From: FLUQ01 sp031551515 | Lineage (GTDB): Bacteria; Desulfobacterota; Desulfovibrionia; Desulfovibrionales; Desulfovibrionaceae | NCBI GenBank assembly: GCA_031551515.1 | Contig: JAVBNL010000048.1 | Location: forward strand, 1 to 64,000 | Length of the DNA: 64,000 nt | Direction: 5' to 3' | Part shown: positions 40,119 through 48,996 of the stretch, in pieces | Layout of the letters: each line of letters opens with the position of its first letter | How positions within the stretch are numbered: the stretch's first letter is position 1 | The notes under the pieces: model-generated | Seen by the model: the letters and a program-made list of their open reading frames with translations, nothing else | Databases searched by the model: none | What the model was told of the DNA's origin: nothing | Translations under genes and position numbers: made by a program

Positions 40119-40616
40119 TTATTGAATTACCAGATCTGTAAAAAATACACGGGCTATTTTGGGACCGCCCAAAATCTGGTTCAGGCGCGCCACGATTTCA
40201 TTTTGCAGCGTCAGCTTGCTTTCGGCGGTGGCAAGGTCGGCGTAGGTTTTGCTCGAAAGCAGCATAATCACGCCGTCGCGGATTTTGGGGCGCTGCTTGC
40301 TGAGCTCGTCCGCAACTTCCGGCGCCGCCAGTTCAACCTCTATGGTCAGCTTGATATAGCGTTTGCCCAGAGGGTCGGCCAGGTTGACCAGAAAAGGTTC
40401 CAACGCGGCCGTTTGCAGGCTTTTGGAAGAAACGGCCGTGCTTGCGGGCCGGGGCGCGCTTGCGGCTGAATCCGCGGCGCCTCGGCTGCCCGGCAAGCCG
40501 GAAAAGAAATAGTACCAAGCCCCGGCACCGCCGCCACCCAGCAGCAGGATGAAAAAGAGCAGCAAAATCCACTTCAGCTTGCCGCCTTTCTTTTTAGGCT
40601 TGTCATTATCGGCCAT
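40119..40616 (-). CDS. fliL: Flagellar basal body protein FliL
   Basis: The 165-residue protein has a short basic cytoplasmic start (DNDKPKKKGGKLKW), one membrane helix (about 15-37) and a periplasmic domain ending KIARVFFTDLVIQ, as is usual for FliL. Characteristic stretches are LEPFLVNLADPLGKRYIKLT and RPKIRDGVIMLLSSKTYADL. FliL surrounds the stator units and supports motor torque. It follows the second MotB-type gene by 12 bases. Confidence 0.93.
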   Translation of the reverse strand: MADNDKPKKKGGKLKWILLLFFILLLGGGGAGAWYYFFSGLPGSRGAADSAASAPRPASTAVSSKSLQTAALEPFLVNLADPLGKRYIKLTIEVELAAPEVADELSKQRPKIRDGVIMLLSSKTYADLATAESKLTLQNEIVARLNQILGGPKIARVFFTDLVIQ

Positions 40617-40628
40617 TCCACTGTCTCC

Positions 40629-41357
40629 TTACAAATACCGGCCCAGCCACTGCGTGGTCTTGACCAGAAGTTCGACTCGTCTGTTGGCGGCCCTGTGCTG
40701 AGCCGTGTCATTCTTTTCCAGGGGCCGGTCAGGGCCGTAGCCGCTGACGGAAAACCGCGAGGGTCTCAGCTTCTGATGCAGGAAGTATTCCAGAGCCGCC
40801 ATGGCCCGCTGCCCGGACAGTATATAGTTGTCTGTTCCGGGGTAAGCCGTATCGTCCGTGTGCCCGCTGATATTCACGTCAGCCGTGGTATACTGCAACA
40901 AAGGCACAAGGGCGGCAAGCAGCGTCGCTCCGGCCGGCGTCAGTGTGTATTCGCCCGGGGTGAACAGCAAACCTTCCGTCAAAACAATGACAACGCCTTC
41001 CGGGTGCGCCAGCACGCGCAGGTTCGCAGCCAATGTACCGGGTGAAAGTTCCGGTGGCAAGATCTCGTTGGGGAAGAGCAGGTCTTTGATCCTATCTTGT
41101 TTCTCAAGGATGCTGCGCGGGTCGCTGACCATTTCAAGCACCAGGCGGATATTGTCGGGTATGCGCCCGCGCCCGGCATGGTCCACCGCCGCGCTGTCGC
41201 CGCGCATGGTGCTGATGCGGGTGATCAATTCCTTGTCCATGGAAGACATGCTCAGCAGCAGAACGAAAAAGGTCAGCAGCAGGATCATCATGTCGGAAAA
41301 GGTGACCATCCAGCCGGTGCCGGCCCGCGTTGCCGTATTACGCCTGCGAAGAACCAT
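40629..41357 (-). CDS. MotB-type stator protein (second copy in the operon)
   Basis: The 242-residue protein has one membrane helix with the proton- or sodium-carrying Asp (WMVTFSDMMILLLTFFVLLL) and a C-terminal OmpA-like peptidoglycan-binding domain (NISGHTDDTAYPGTDNYILS and RFSVSGYGPDRPLEKNDTAQ). Its ATG overlaps the stop of the upstream MotB gene (ATGA), so translation is coupled. Two consecutive MotB-like proteins after a single MotA are seen; both keep the key Asp, so both could be functional partners of MotA, perhaps as a mixed dimer. Confidence 0.88.
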   Translation of the reverse strand: MVLRRRNTATRAGTGWMVTFSDMMILLLTFFVLLLSMSSMDKELITRISTMRGDSAAVDHAGRGRIPDNIRLVLEMVSDPRSILEKQDRIKDLLFPNEILPPELSPGTLAANLRVLAHPEGVVIVLTEGLLFTPGEYTLTPAGATLLAALVPLLQYTTADVNISGHTDDTAYPGTDNYILSGQRAMAALEYFLHQKLRPSRFSVSGYGPDRPLEKNDTAQHRAANRRVELLVKTTQWLGRYL

Positions 41358-42181
41358 CAGCGGCCCTCCTGGTTCGGCGCGCCGTCTTCAAAAGAGAAGC
41401 GGAAATTGCGGAACAGATAGCTGCGGATCGGCTTGGGCGGCTCTTTGGCCCGCTCTGAATCAAGCAGTTCCGGGGCGTTGCGTTTGTCGAGCACCAGGTC
41501 CACGCGGCGGTTTTGCAGCCGCCCGTCGGGCGTTCTGTCGGGAAAGCGCGGGTGGTACTGGCCGAAAGCCTCAAGGCTGAGCCGGTCCGCGGGGATGCCG
41601 TTTTCCAGAAAATGGCGGTACACGCTTTGGCCCCTGGCCAGCGAAAGGGGCCAGGTGGAATCGACTTTGCCTTCATCAAGGTCCACAATGTATCTGCCGC
41701 CTTCTTCGTCACGGCGGTTGGCCGTGTGCCCGGCCACCAGCACGGGGTAACGCATGCGCATGAGATAGGGCAGCATTCTGTTCAAAAGTTGCACGCCCTT
41801 GTCGCTGAGCGTGGTTTCGCCGGGTTTGAACAGCACTTCGGTATTGATGGAAACGATTTGTACGTATCGGTTCTCTTGAAAATTCAAGTCGTTGCGCGTG
41901 TCTTCCCACAACATGTTCTTGATGGGGTCCATGTTGCTTTCTTGCATGGCGCCCGGTTCGGCCTTGGTGGTTTTGTTTTCAAGCGACATCGCGTTGAGCT
42001 GGGCGGAGCCGATGCCGAAAGAAGAGGAAACGGAACCCAAGACCACCATCTTGTTGCGTTCGTCGATGACCGACATGCTGACCAGCATGACGAAAAAGGT
42101 CAGCAGCAGCGTCGTCAAGTCGCAAAAGGTGATCAGCCAGGGGGGCTGACCGGTGGCGGCGGTTTCTCTTCTTTTGCGCAT
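41357..42181 (-). CDS. motB: Flagellar stator protein MotB
   Basis: The 274-residue protein starts at the ATG at 42181, with AGGA about seven bases upstream. It carries the MotB helix with its ion-binding Asp (WLITFCDLTTLLLTFFVMLV), a plug/linker region and an OmpA-like domain (YPVLVAGHTANRRDEEGG, then RGQSVYRHFLENGIPADRL and RRVDLVLDKRN). The OmpA part has an insertion (GRYIVDLDEGKVDSTWPL) compared with its neighbour. It anchors the MotA ring to peptidoglycan. It follows motA by 16 bases. Confidence 0.88.
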   Translation of the reverse strand: MRKRRETAATGQPPWLITFCDLTTLLLTFFVMLVSMSVIDERNKMVVLGSVSSSFGIGSAQLNAMSLENKTTKAEPGAMQESNMDPIKNMLWEDTRNDLNFQENRYVQIVSINTEVLFKPGETTLSDKGVQLLNRMLPYLMRMRYPVLVAGHTANRRDEEGGRYIVDLDEGKVDSTWPLSLARGQSVYRHFLENGIPADRLSLEAFGQYHPRFPDRTPDGRLQNRRVDLVLDKRNAPELLDSERAKEPPKPIRSYLFRNFRFSFEDGAPNQEGR

Positions 42182-42197
42182 GGCGGTTTCCTGCGCG

Positions 42198-42956
42198 TCA
42201 CACGGGCTTGCGTTCTTTGGGCGGCTGATAGCTGGCCAGCTTTTCTTGAATGATGCGGGGGTTTTCACCGCGCGATATGCCGAGAACCCCTTCCATCTGC
42301 ATTTCCATGATCAGAATTTCTTCGCGTGAGCGGTGGCGCAACTTGCCGACCATGGGCAAGAAGACCAGGTTGGCCAGAACAGCGCCGTAAAAGGTGGTGA
42401 TCAGCGCGACAGCCATGGAAGGCCCGATGGTGCTGGGGTCCGCCATGGTTTTGAGCATCTGCACAAGGCCGATGACCGTGCCTATCATGCCCAGGGCGGG
42501 GGAATAAGACGCCATCGCGTTCAACAGGTCGATGCCGGTCTGGTGGCGGGCCTCGGTACTGGCGATTTCCGCTTCCATGATGCCCTGGATGCTTTCGGGC
42601 TCCAGCCCGTCCACGGTCAGTTGCAGGCCTTTTTTCAGATAGGAGTCGTTCAGGTTCTTGATGATGGGCTCAAGAGAAAGAATGCCTTCGCGCCGGGCAC
42701 GGTTGCCGAAATCCATGAACTGCTCGACAATGGCGGATGTGCTGCGGGTTTTGCCCACCAGGGTTTTGCGAATGACCTTGCCCACGCTGAGCGCCGTTTG
42801 CAAGGGGTAATGGGTAAGAGTCGCGCCGAATGTGCCGCCGAACACAATGAGCATGGAATTGTAATCGATGAAGTTGCTCGGCGAGCCGCCGGCGATAAGC
42901 GCCAGCGTTATCAGGCCGAAAGAAACGACCATGCCGAGCAGAGTTGCTAAATCCAT
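42198..42956 (-). CDS. motA: Flagellar stator protein MotA
   Basis: The 252-residue protein has four membrane helices, the large cytoplasmic loop between helices 2 and 3 with conserved charged residues, and the MotA signature ASYSPALGMIGTVIGLVQML with ALITTFYGAVLANLVFLPMV. It opens MDLATLLGMVVSFGLITLAL. It forms the ion-driven ring around MotB. GAGG lies about seven bases before the ATG. It is probably the first gene of the motor/export run, 45 bases after yggS. Confidence 0.94.
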   Translation of the reverse strand: MDLATLLGMVVSFGLITLALIAGGSPSNFIDYNSMLIVFGGTFGATLTHYPLQTALSVGKVIRKTLVGKTRSTSAIVEQFMDFGNRARREGILSLEPIIKNLNDSYLKKGLQLTVDGLEPESIQGIMEAEIASTEARHQTGIDLLNAMASYSPALGMIGTVIGLVQMLKTMADPSTIGPSMAVALITTFYGAVLANLVFLPMVGKLRHRSREEILIMEMQMEGVLGISRGENPRIIQEKLASYQPPKERKPV

Positions 42957-43001
42957 GTGGCTACCTCGTTCTCTCCGTATCGGCCAGGTCCGGTTGATTC
43001 T

Positions 43002-43757
43002 TTACTTTTCCGGCCGCGCTCCGAAAATGTCCGTGCCGACCCGCACCAGGGTTGCGCCTTCGCGAACCGCCGCCTCAAAGTCATGGGACATGCCCATGGA
43101 AAGGTGAGGCAACGAGAGGCCGCAAGACGCGCGCAGCGTGTCGCGCAACGCGCGTAGCGCCGCGAAATACGGGCGCGAATCTTCATCGCCATCCAGCGGG
43201 GGGATGCACATCAGCCCTTCGATTGAAAGTTCCGCTATGCTCCGCAGCGCCGTAACAAGCCGTTCCGCTTCTTCCGGCGCCACGCCGGATTTTTGCGCCT
43301 CGCGCCCGATGTTGACCTGAATCAGCACGGGCTGGACCGGCAGCTTTTTGGCTAGTATTGTTTTCTGCAAATTCCGGGCCAGTTTTTCTGAATCAAGCGT
43401 ATGGATCAGCGCGAAACGGCCCGCGATATCCGCCGCCTTGCGGCTTTGCACGTGCCCGATGCAGTGCCATTCGAGCGTTGGGGCGGGATCGGCGTCACGG
43501 GAAAGCAGGCCGGATACGGCGTCTTGCTTGGCGAGCGCCTCTTGCACATAGTTCTCGCCGAAAGAGGGCGTTCCCTGCCCCCACAGCCGGGCGAGCTCGG
43601 CCACGTTTTCCGCCGGGTGGGTTTTGGAAACCGCGATCAGGCGCACCGCATCCATGCCGCGGCCCGATGCGGCAGCGGCTTTTTGCAGGCGGCCGCAAAC
43701 GGCGGCATAACGGTCCCGCAGGGCGGCTGACGCTTCCGGCGGCAAATAGGCGCGCAT
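43002..43757 (-). CDS. yggS: PLP-binding homeostasis protein, YggS family
   Basis: The 251-residue protein has the alanine-racemase-like barrel of YggS/PROSC. The PLP Lys lies in RLIAVSKTHPAENV; other motifs are FGENYVQEALAK, WHCIGHVQSRKA and GLMCIPPLDGDEDSRPYF, ending LSMGMSHDFEAAVREGATLV. It holds pyridoxal phosphate and has no known catalytic activity. It lies between era and motA on the same strand, 12 bases after era, and is probably cotranscribed with it. Confidence 0.93.
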   Translation of the reverse strand: MRAYLPPEASAALRDRYAAVCGRLQKAAAASGRGMDAVRLIAVSKTHPAENVAELARLWGQGTPSFGENYVQEALAKQDAVSGLLSRDADPAPTLEWHCIGHVQSRKAADIAGRFALIHTLDSEKLARNLQKTILAKKLPVQPVLIQVNIGREAQKSGVAPEEAERLVTALRSIAELSIEGLMCIPPLDGDEDSRPYFAALRALRDTLRASCGLSLPHLSMGMSHDFEAAVREGATLVRVGTDIFGARPEK

Positions 43758-43769
43758 GATCTTCTCCTT

Positions 43770-44708
43770 TCAGAGCGCGGAGGGCGAATCGCTGCCCAAG
43801 GCCAGAGAATGTAAAAAGTTCAGGTCTTCGGGCCAGTCTTCGCGCACCTTGACCCACAACTCCAGATGCACCTTGCCGCCCGTCAGTTCCGCGATTTCTT
43901 TGCGCGCGCTTTGCCCGACCTCTTTTAGGTTGCGGCCGCCTTTGCCGATGACGATGGCTTTTTGTGAAGACCTGGTGACGTAAATGACGGCGTTGATGAT
44001 GGTCAGGTTCCGTTCCGGATCCTCTTCCCAATTTTCGATATCCACGGCGATGGAATAGGGCAGTTCCTGGTGCAGGCCCAGAAACAGCTTTTCGCGAATG
44101 CTTTCGGCCGCCATGAAGCGTATGGGCAGGGTGGAGAGCTGATCTTCAGGGAATTGGGCCGGCCCTTCGGGCAGCGCCTTTTTGATGGAAGAGAGCAGGT
44201 TGTCCAGGCCTACCTTGTTCAGGGCGGAAACGGGAAAAACTTCGGCGTTGGGCCAGGTTTCATGCAGGGTCTCAAGCAGCGGCAAAAGGCGCGACTTGTC
44301 GCCGATGAGGTCCACCTTGTTGGCCAAAACCAGCACGGGCCGGGTTTCAGCTTTGATGGATTCAAGCAGCGGCTTGATGTCCTTGTCCATGTATTCGGGT
44401 TTGCGCAGGTAGAGTTCCGCGTCGAGCATGACCAGAATCAGGTCCGCCTGTTGCGAGGCCTCCCACGCGGTCTGGGTCAGCACCCGGGTCATTTTGCCCC
44501 GGGCGTTGTGGATGCCCGGGGTATCCACAAAAATAACCTGGGCGTCCGGCTCGGAAAGAATGCCGGTGATGCGGTTGCGCGTGGTCTGCGCCTTGGGCGT
44601 GACGATAGCCACTTTCTGGCCCAGCAGCGTGTTGAGCAATGTTGATTTGCCCGCGTTGGGCGGCCCCATGATGGCGACCCAGCCGCAGCGGTGCGTAGTG
44701 GATGACAT
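43770..44708 (-). CDS. era: GTPase Era
   Basis: The 312-residue protein carries the GTPase motifs G1 (IMGPPNAGKSTLLN), G2 (QTTRNRITG), G3 (FVDTPGIHNA), G4 (VLANKVDL) and G5 (VSALN), then a C-terminal KH domain for RNA (SSQKAIVIGKGGRNLKEVGQ). Era assists 16S rRNA maturation and 30S assembly. Length and order are standard. Confidence 0.96.
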   Translation of the reverse strand: MSSTTHRCGWVAIMGPPNAGKSTLLNTLLGQKVAIVTPKAQTTRNRITGILSEPDAQVIFVDTPGIHNARGKMTRVLTQTAWEASQQADLILVMLDAELYLRKPEYMDKDIKPLLESIKAETRPVLVLANKVDLIGDKSRLLPLLETLHETWPNAEVFPVSALNKVGLDNLLSSIKKALPEGPAQFPEDQLSTLPIRFMAAESIREKLFLGLHQELPYSIAVDIENWEEDPERNLTIINAVIYVTRSSQKAIVIGKGGRNLKEVGQSARKEIAELTGGKVHLELWVKVREDWPEDLNFLHSLALGSDSPSAL

Positions 44709-44763
44709 ACAGTTTCCTTATCGTTGTTGTTGCGTAGGGGTGTTCCATACCCTGCGCGGGGAG

Positions 44764-46902
44764 TCAAGAGGAGGCGGGGCGGTCTGCCTTGCGCAGGGAA
44801 AGCGAAATGCGTTTTCTGGCCGCATCCACTTCCAGCACGGTGACCGTGACCTTGCGGCCCACGGCCGTCACGCTGTGCGGGTCCGCAACGTAGCTGTCGG
44901 CCAGGCGGCTGATGTGCACTAAACCGTCCTGATGCACGCCGATATCCACAAAGGCCCCGAAATTGGTCACGTTGGTCACGATGCCGGGCAGCAGCATGCC
45001 GGGCCGCAGGTCTTCCAGGCTGTTCACCGCGTCGCTGAAGGCGAAAGCCGCGAAATTCTCGCGCGGGTCGCGGCCGGGTTTTTCCAGCTCCCGCAAGATG
45101 TCGGTGACCGTGGGCAGGCCGAAGCGTTCCGTGACGAAGTCGGCAGCCTGTATCTTGCCGCGCAAAGCGGGTTCGCGCAGCAGATCCGCCACGGACCGCC
45201 CCAGCTTTTTGGCCATGCCTTCCACCAGGGGGTAGGCTTCGGGGTGCACGGCAGAAGCATCCAGCGGGTTCGCGCCGCCCCGTATGCGCAGAAAACCGGC
45301 AGCCTGTTCGAACGCTTTCGGTCCCAGCCGGGGCACTTTGCGCAGGTCGGCGCGGCGGGCAAAGGGGCCGTTTTCTTCGCGCCAGACCACGATGTTGCGC
45401 GCAAGAACCGGGCCCAGGCCGGAAACGTAGCCCAGAAGCTCGACGCTGGCCGTGTTGAGTTCAACCCCCACCGCGTTGACGCAGCTGATGATGACGTCGT
45501 CCAGGCTTTTTTTCAGGGCTGTCTGGTCCACGTCGTGCTGGTACTGGCCCACCCCGATGGCCTTGGGATCGATCTTGACCAGTTCCGCCAGAGGGTCGGC
45601 AAGACGCCGCCCGATGGAAACCGCGCCGCGTACCGTCAGGTCCAGGTCCGGAAATTCCCGGCGCGCCGTTTCAGAGGCGGAATAGACGCTGGCTCCGCTT
45701 TCGTTGACCATGATCACGGGGACGGCAAGATCCAGCGAGCGCAGCAGGGCCTCGGCTTCGCGCCCGCCGGTGCCGTTGCCCACGGCTATGGCCTCCGCGC
45801 CGTGTTCTTTGACCTGCGCGCGGATGGTTTTGCCCGCATCAAGGCGCTGCTGTTCCGTAAGAATATGAAAGACGCCGTGCCGCGTTAAGCGGCCCTGGGC
45901 GTCAAGGCAGGCTGTCTTGCACCCGGTGCGGAAACCGGGGTCAACGGCCAGAACGCGTTTTTGCCCCAAAGCCGGGGCCAGCAGCAATTCGCGCAGGTTG
46001 CGGGCAAAGACAGCGATGGCTTCGCTCTCCGCCTTTTCTCTGATCAGCTTGCGCAGTTCCGTTTCCATGGCCGGGGCCAGCAGGCGCTTGTAGGCGTCTT
46101 CCACGGCCAGGCGCACCAGTTCGGCGCAAGGGGATGCGCCTTTGATAAAGATGCCGCGCAGCAGCGTCAGGGCATCTTCCGCCTCGGGCAGCAGATGCAG
46201 GGCCAGCACGCCTTCTTTTTCCCCGCGCAGCATGGCCAGCACGCGGTGCCCGGCAGCGGCGCGGGCGCTTTCTTTCCAGTCGAAATAATCGCGGAACTTG
46301 GCCCCGGCTTCTTCTTTGCCCTTGCCCACGGTGGCGGCCAGAACGGCCCTGCGCTCGAACAGCACGCGGAGTTTCGCCCGCGCCTCCGCGTGTTCGCTGA
46401 CCATTTCCGCCACGATATCCCGCGCCCCGGCCAGGGCTTCCGTTGCATCCGGCACGCCGCGTTTCTCGTCAATAAAGGCGGCGGCCTCTTTCGCCGGGTC
46501 AAGGCCGGTTTTTTGTTCCAGCAAGAGCAGAGCAAGGGGTTCCAACCCTTTTTCCCGCGCCATCATGGCCCTGGTCCGCTTTTTGGGGCGATAGGGCAGG
46601 TACAAATCTTCAAGGGCGCTCATGGTGGCGGCCGCATCCACGGCGGCGGCCAGTTCGGCGGTCAAAAGATCGCGTTCGGCCAAAGAACGGCGCACGGCCT
46701 CTTTGCGCGCGTCCAGCTCGCGCAGTTGTTCGATGCGGTCGCGAATGGCAAGAATGGCGACTTCGTCCAACGAACCGTGGGCTTCTTTACGGTAACGGGC
46801 GATGAAAGGGACCGTGGCGCCGTCGTCCAGAAGGCCGATGACAGCCTCGACCCCGGCCGGGGGGCAATCAAGTTCTTTGGCGATACGCAAGCTGTGCGGC
46901 AT
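44764..46902 (-). CDS. tex: Tex-like RNA-binding transcription accessory protein
   Basis: The 712-residue protein matches Tex: helix-turn-helix/helical N-terminus (TVPFIARYRKEAHGSLDEVA), a YqgF-like nuclease fold (VLAVDPGFRTGCKTACLDAQ), two helix-hairpin-helix motifs (VSGLGPVLARNIVVWREENG) and a C-terminal S1 domain (GIVTNVTNFGAFVDIGVHQD). Tex binds nucleic acid and influences transcription of stress and toxin genes. The ATG at 46902 is chosen because GAGGA lies about six bases upstream; 16 further residues upstream are less likely. It is divergent from ubiD. Confidence 0.94.
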   Translation of the reverse strand: MPHSLRIAKELDCPPAGVEAVIGLLDDGATVPFIARYRKEAHGSLDEVAILAIRDRIEQLRELDARKEAVRRSLAERDLLTAELAAAVDAAATMSALEDLYLPYRPKKRTRAMMAREKGLEPLALLLLEQKTGLDPAKEAAAFIDEKRGVPDATEALAGARDIVAEMVSEHAEARAKLRVLFERRAVLAATVGKGKEEAGAKFRDYFDWKESARAAAGHRVLAMLRGEKEGVLALHLLPEAEDALTLLRGIFIKGASPCAELVRLAVEDAYKRLLAPAMETELRKLIREKAESEAIAVFARNLRELLLAPALGQKRVLAVDPGFRTGCKTACLDAQGRLTRHGVFHILTEQQRLDAGKTIRAQVKEHGAEAIAVGNGTGGREAEALLRSLDLAVPVIMVNESGASVYSASETARREFPDLDLTVRGAVSIGRRLADPLAELVKIDPKAIGVGQYQHDVDQTALKKSLDDVIISCVNAVGVELNTASVELLGYVSGLGPVLARNIVVWREENGPFARRADLRKVPRLGPKAFEQAAGFLRIRGGANPLDASAVHPEAYPLVEGMAKKLGRSVADLLREPALRGKIQAADFVTERFGLPTVTDILRELEKPGRDPRENFAAFAFSDAVNSLEDLRPGMLLPGIVTNVTNFGAFVDIGVHQDGLVHISRLADSYVADPHSVTAVGRKVTVTVLEVDAARKRISLSLRKADRPASS

Positions 46903-46990
46903 AAGCATTCCTCGGGGCGCACCGTACCGCATTTGTCCTTCTCGCGCCACTCCCCTTGCTATTCCCGCTATTCCGGGTCACAAGAGGCGC

Positions 46991-48835
46991 ATGATACATC
47001 GAAACCTTGCCGACGCCGTGGCCGATCTTGAAAAAAACGGGCAACTGCGCCGCATCGACATGCCCGTGGATCCGCGTCTGGAGATCGGGGCGATTCAGCG
47101 CCGCGCTTTGCAACGGGGCGGCCCGGCCCTGCTCTTCACCAACGTGCGGGGCACGTCTTTTCCCATGCTGGCCAATATGTACGGATCAAAAGAGCGTATC
47201 CGCTTTCTCTTTCGTCATAGCCTTCGGGCGATTGAAAGGCTGTTCCGGCTCAAAGCGGACCCGCTTGCGGCCCTGAAAAGCCCGTTGAGCTGCCTGAGCC
47301 TGCCCCGGCACCTGTTGCACGCGCTGCCGAAGAAAGTAGCTTCCGGACCGGCTTTGGCGCGCACGACAACGCTTTCAGCCCTGCCGCAGCTGGTTTCCTG
47401 GCCCAAGGACGGCGGCGGCTATGTGACTTTGCCCCAGGTGTACACGGAACACCCGGCCAGGCCCGGCTTTTTTCAGTCCAACCTGGGCATGTACCGGGTG
47501 CAGCTTGGCGGCAGAGGCTTTGTCAAAGACAAGGAAGCGGGCCTGCATTACCAGATTCACCGGGGTATCGGCCCGCACCATGCGGAAGCGCTGGCCCGCG
47601 GCGAAGACCTGCCCGTCGTGGTTACCGTTGGCGGCCCGCCCGCCCTGGCTTTGGCCGCGCTTTTTCCGCTGCCTGAAAATATGCCGGAAATCTGTTTCGC
47701 GGGCATTCTGGCCGGGCGCCGCATCTCCATGATTTGCCGCAAAGGGCAATTGCCCGTCCCGGCGGAGGCCGATTTCACCATCGTCGGCCGGGTGAAGGGC
47801 AGGCAGACCGCGCCGGAAGGGCCTTTCGGCGATCATTTGGGTTATTACAGCCTGGAGCACGATTTCCCCGTGTTGACCGTGGATGCGGTATACCATCGCG
47901 AAGGGGCCGTCTGGCCCTTCACCACCGTGGGCCGCCCGCCGCAGGAAGATACGGTGTTCGGCGAGTTTATTCACGACCTGACTCGCGGCCTGGTGCCCAC
48001 GGAATTCAACGGAGTCAAGGAAGTGCACGCCGTGGACGCGGCCGGGGTCCACCCCCTGCTACTGGCGGTGGGGCATGAACGCTACGTGCCTTTCGCCGGA
48101 GAGCGCCAACCGCAAGAACTGATCACCTGCGGGCTGAACCTTTTCGGGCATACCCAGACCTCACTGGCCAAATACCTGCTGCTGGGCGCGGCGGAAGATT
48201 CTCCGGCGCTTTCGGCCAACGACGTTCCCGGCTTCTTTACGCATATGCTGGCCCGCACGGATTTTAGCCGCGACCTGCATTTCATCACCCGCACCACTAT
48301 GGATACTTTGGATTACACGGGCATCAGCCTGAACCAGGGCTCCAAGCTGTTGTGGACCGCGGCTGGGCCGGAAAAACGCCGGCTGCGGCGGGATATGCCC
48401 GCCGGCCTGAACCTGCCGTCACGCTTTGGGAATGCGCGCTTTTTCGCGCCGGGCATTCTCGTCTGCCAAGGGCCGAAGCACGATCTGCCTCGCGATGCCG
48501 GGGATGAACGCATGGAAAAGCTGGCAGCCCATCTGGCCGGGCAAAAAAAGGCTCTGGAAGGGGTCGCGCTGCTGGTTGTGGCGGATGACGCGGCCTTTGC
48601 CGCCGCCAACTGGGATAATTTTTTGTGGGTGGCCTTTACCCGTTCCGACCCGGCCACGGACCTTTATGGGGTCAACGGCCGCACGGTTTGCAAGCACTGG
48701 AGCTGCGAGGCCCCGCTGCTTATGGATGCCCGCCTCAAAGCGCATCAGGCGCCGCCTCTGGAGCCGGACCCGGATGTGGAAAAACGGGTCGACGCCTGGG
48801 GGGCGAAAGGCGGGCCGCTTTACGGCTTGGTGTGA
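46991..48835 (+). CDS. ubiD: UbiD-family decarboxylase
   Basis: The 614-residue protein is a UbiD-type enzyme needing prenylated FMN. Typical stretches are YRVQLGGRGFVKDKEAGLHYQIHRG, the cofactor/metal region APEGPFGDHLGYYSLEHDFP and FGEFIHDLTRGLVPTEFNG, and the C-terminal LTRTDFS-like segments. It decarboxylates polyprenyl-hydroxybenzoate or related aromatic acids; anaerobes use such enzymes for menaquinone (MqnL) and aromatic metabolism. At over 600 residues it resembles the larger MqnL-like group. No UbiX flavin prenyltransferase lies nearby. Confidence 0.9.
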   Translation: MIHRNLADAVADLEKNGQLRRIDMPVDPRLEIGAIQRRALQRGGPALLFTNVRGTSFPMLANMYGSKERIRFLFRHSLRAIERLFRLKADPLAALKSPLSCLSLPRHLLHALPKKVASGPALARTTTLSALPQLVSWPKDGGGYVTLPQVYTEHPARPGFFQSNLGMYRVQLGGRGFVKDKEAGLHYQIHRGIGPHHAEALARGEDLPVVVTVGGPPALALAALFPLPENMPEICFAGILAGRRISMICRKGQLPVPAEADFTIVGRVKGRQTAPEGPFGDHLGYYSLEHDFPVLTVDAVYHREGAVWPFTTVGRPPQEDTVFGEFIHDLTRGLVPTEFNGVKEVHAVDAAGVHPLLLAVGHERYVPFAGERQPQELITCGLNLFGHTQTSLAKYLLLGAAEDSPALSANDVPGFFTHMLARTDFSRDLHFITRTTMDTLDYTGISLNQGSKLLWTAAGPEKRRLRRDMPAGLNLPSRFGNARFFAPGILVCQGPKHDLPRDAGDERMEKLAAHLAGQKKALEGVALLVVADDAAFAAANWDNFLWVAFTRSDPATDLYGVNGRTVCKHWSCEAPLLMDARLKAHQAPPLEPDPDVEKRVDAWGAKGGPLYGLV

Positions 48836-48996
48836 TATTTTCGTAAGCGGGGCTCCGCCCTGCGCCTCGCAAGGGGGCTGAGCCCCTTGACCCCGCACGG
48901 GGCTGTTAATTGCTGCTGTGCAGGATTGTTTTTTTGTTGGTTTTGCCCGACCTTGTTTGCGGTCGGCCTGACGCGGTATCGCGCCAAAATGAACCG
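48836..48996. repeat. GC-rich self-complementary intergenic stretch
   Basis: Between convergent ubiD and the ClC gene lie several overlapping inverted segments, including GGGGCTCCGCCC, GGGGCTGAGCCCC and CCCCGCACGGGG. They can form alternative hairpins and resemble dispersed intergenic repeats. No gene is seen. It probably also acts as a terminator. Confidence 0.4.
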
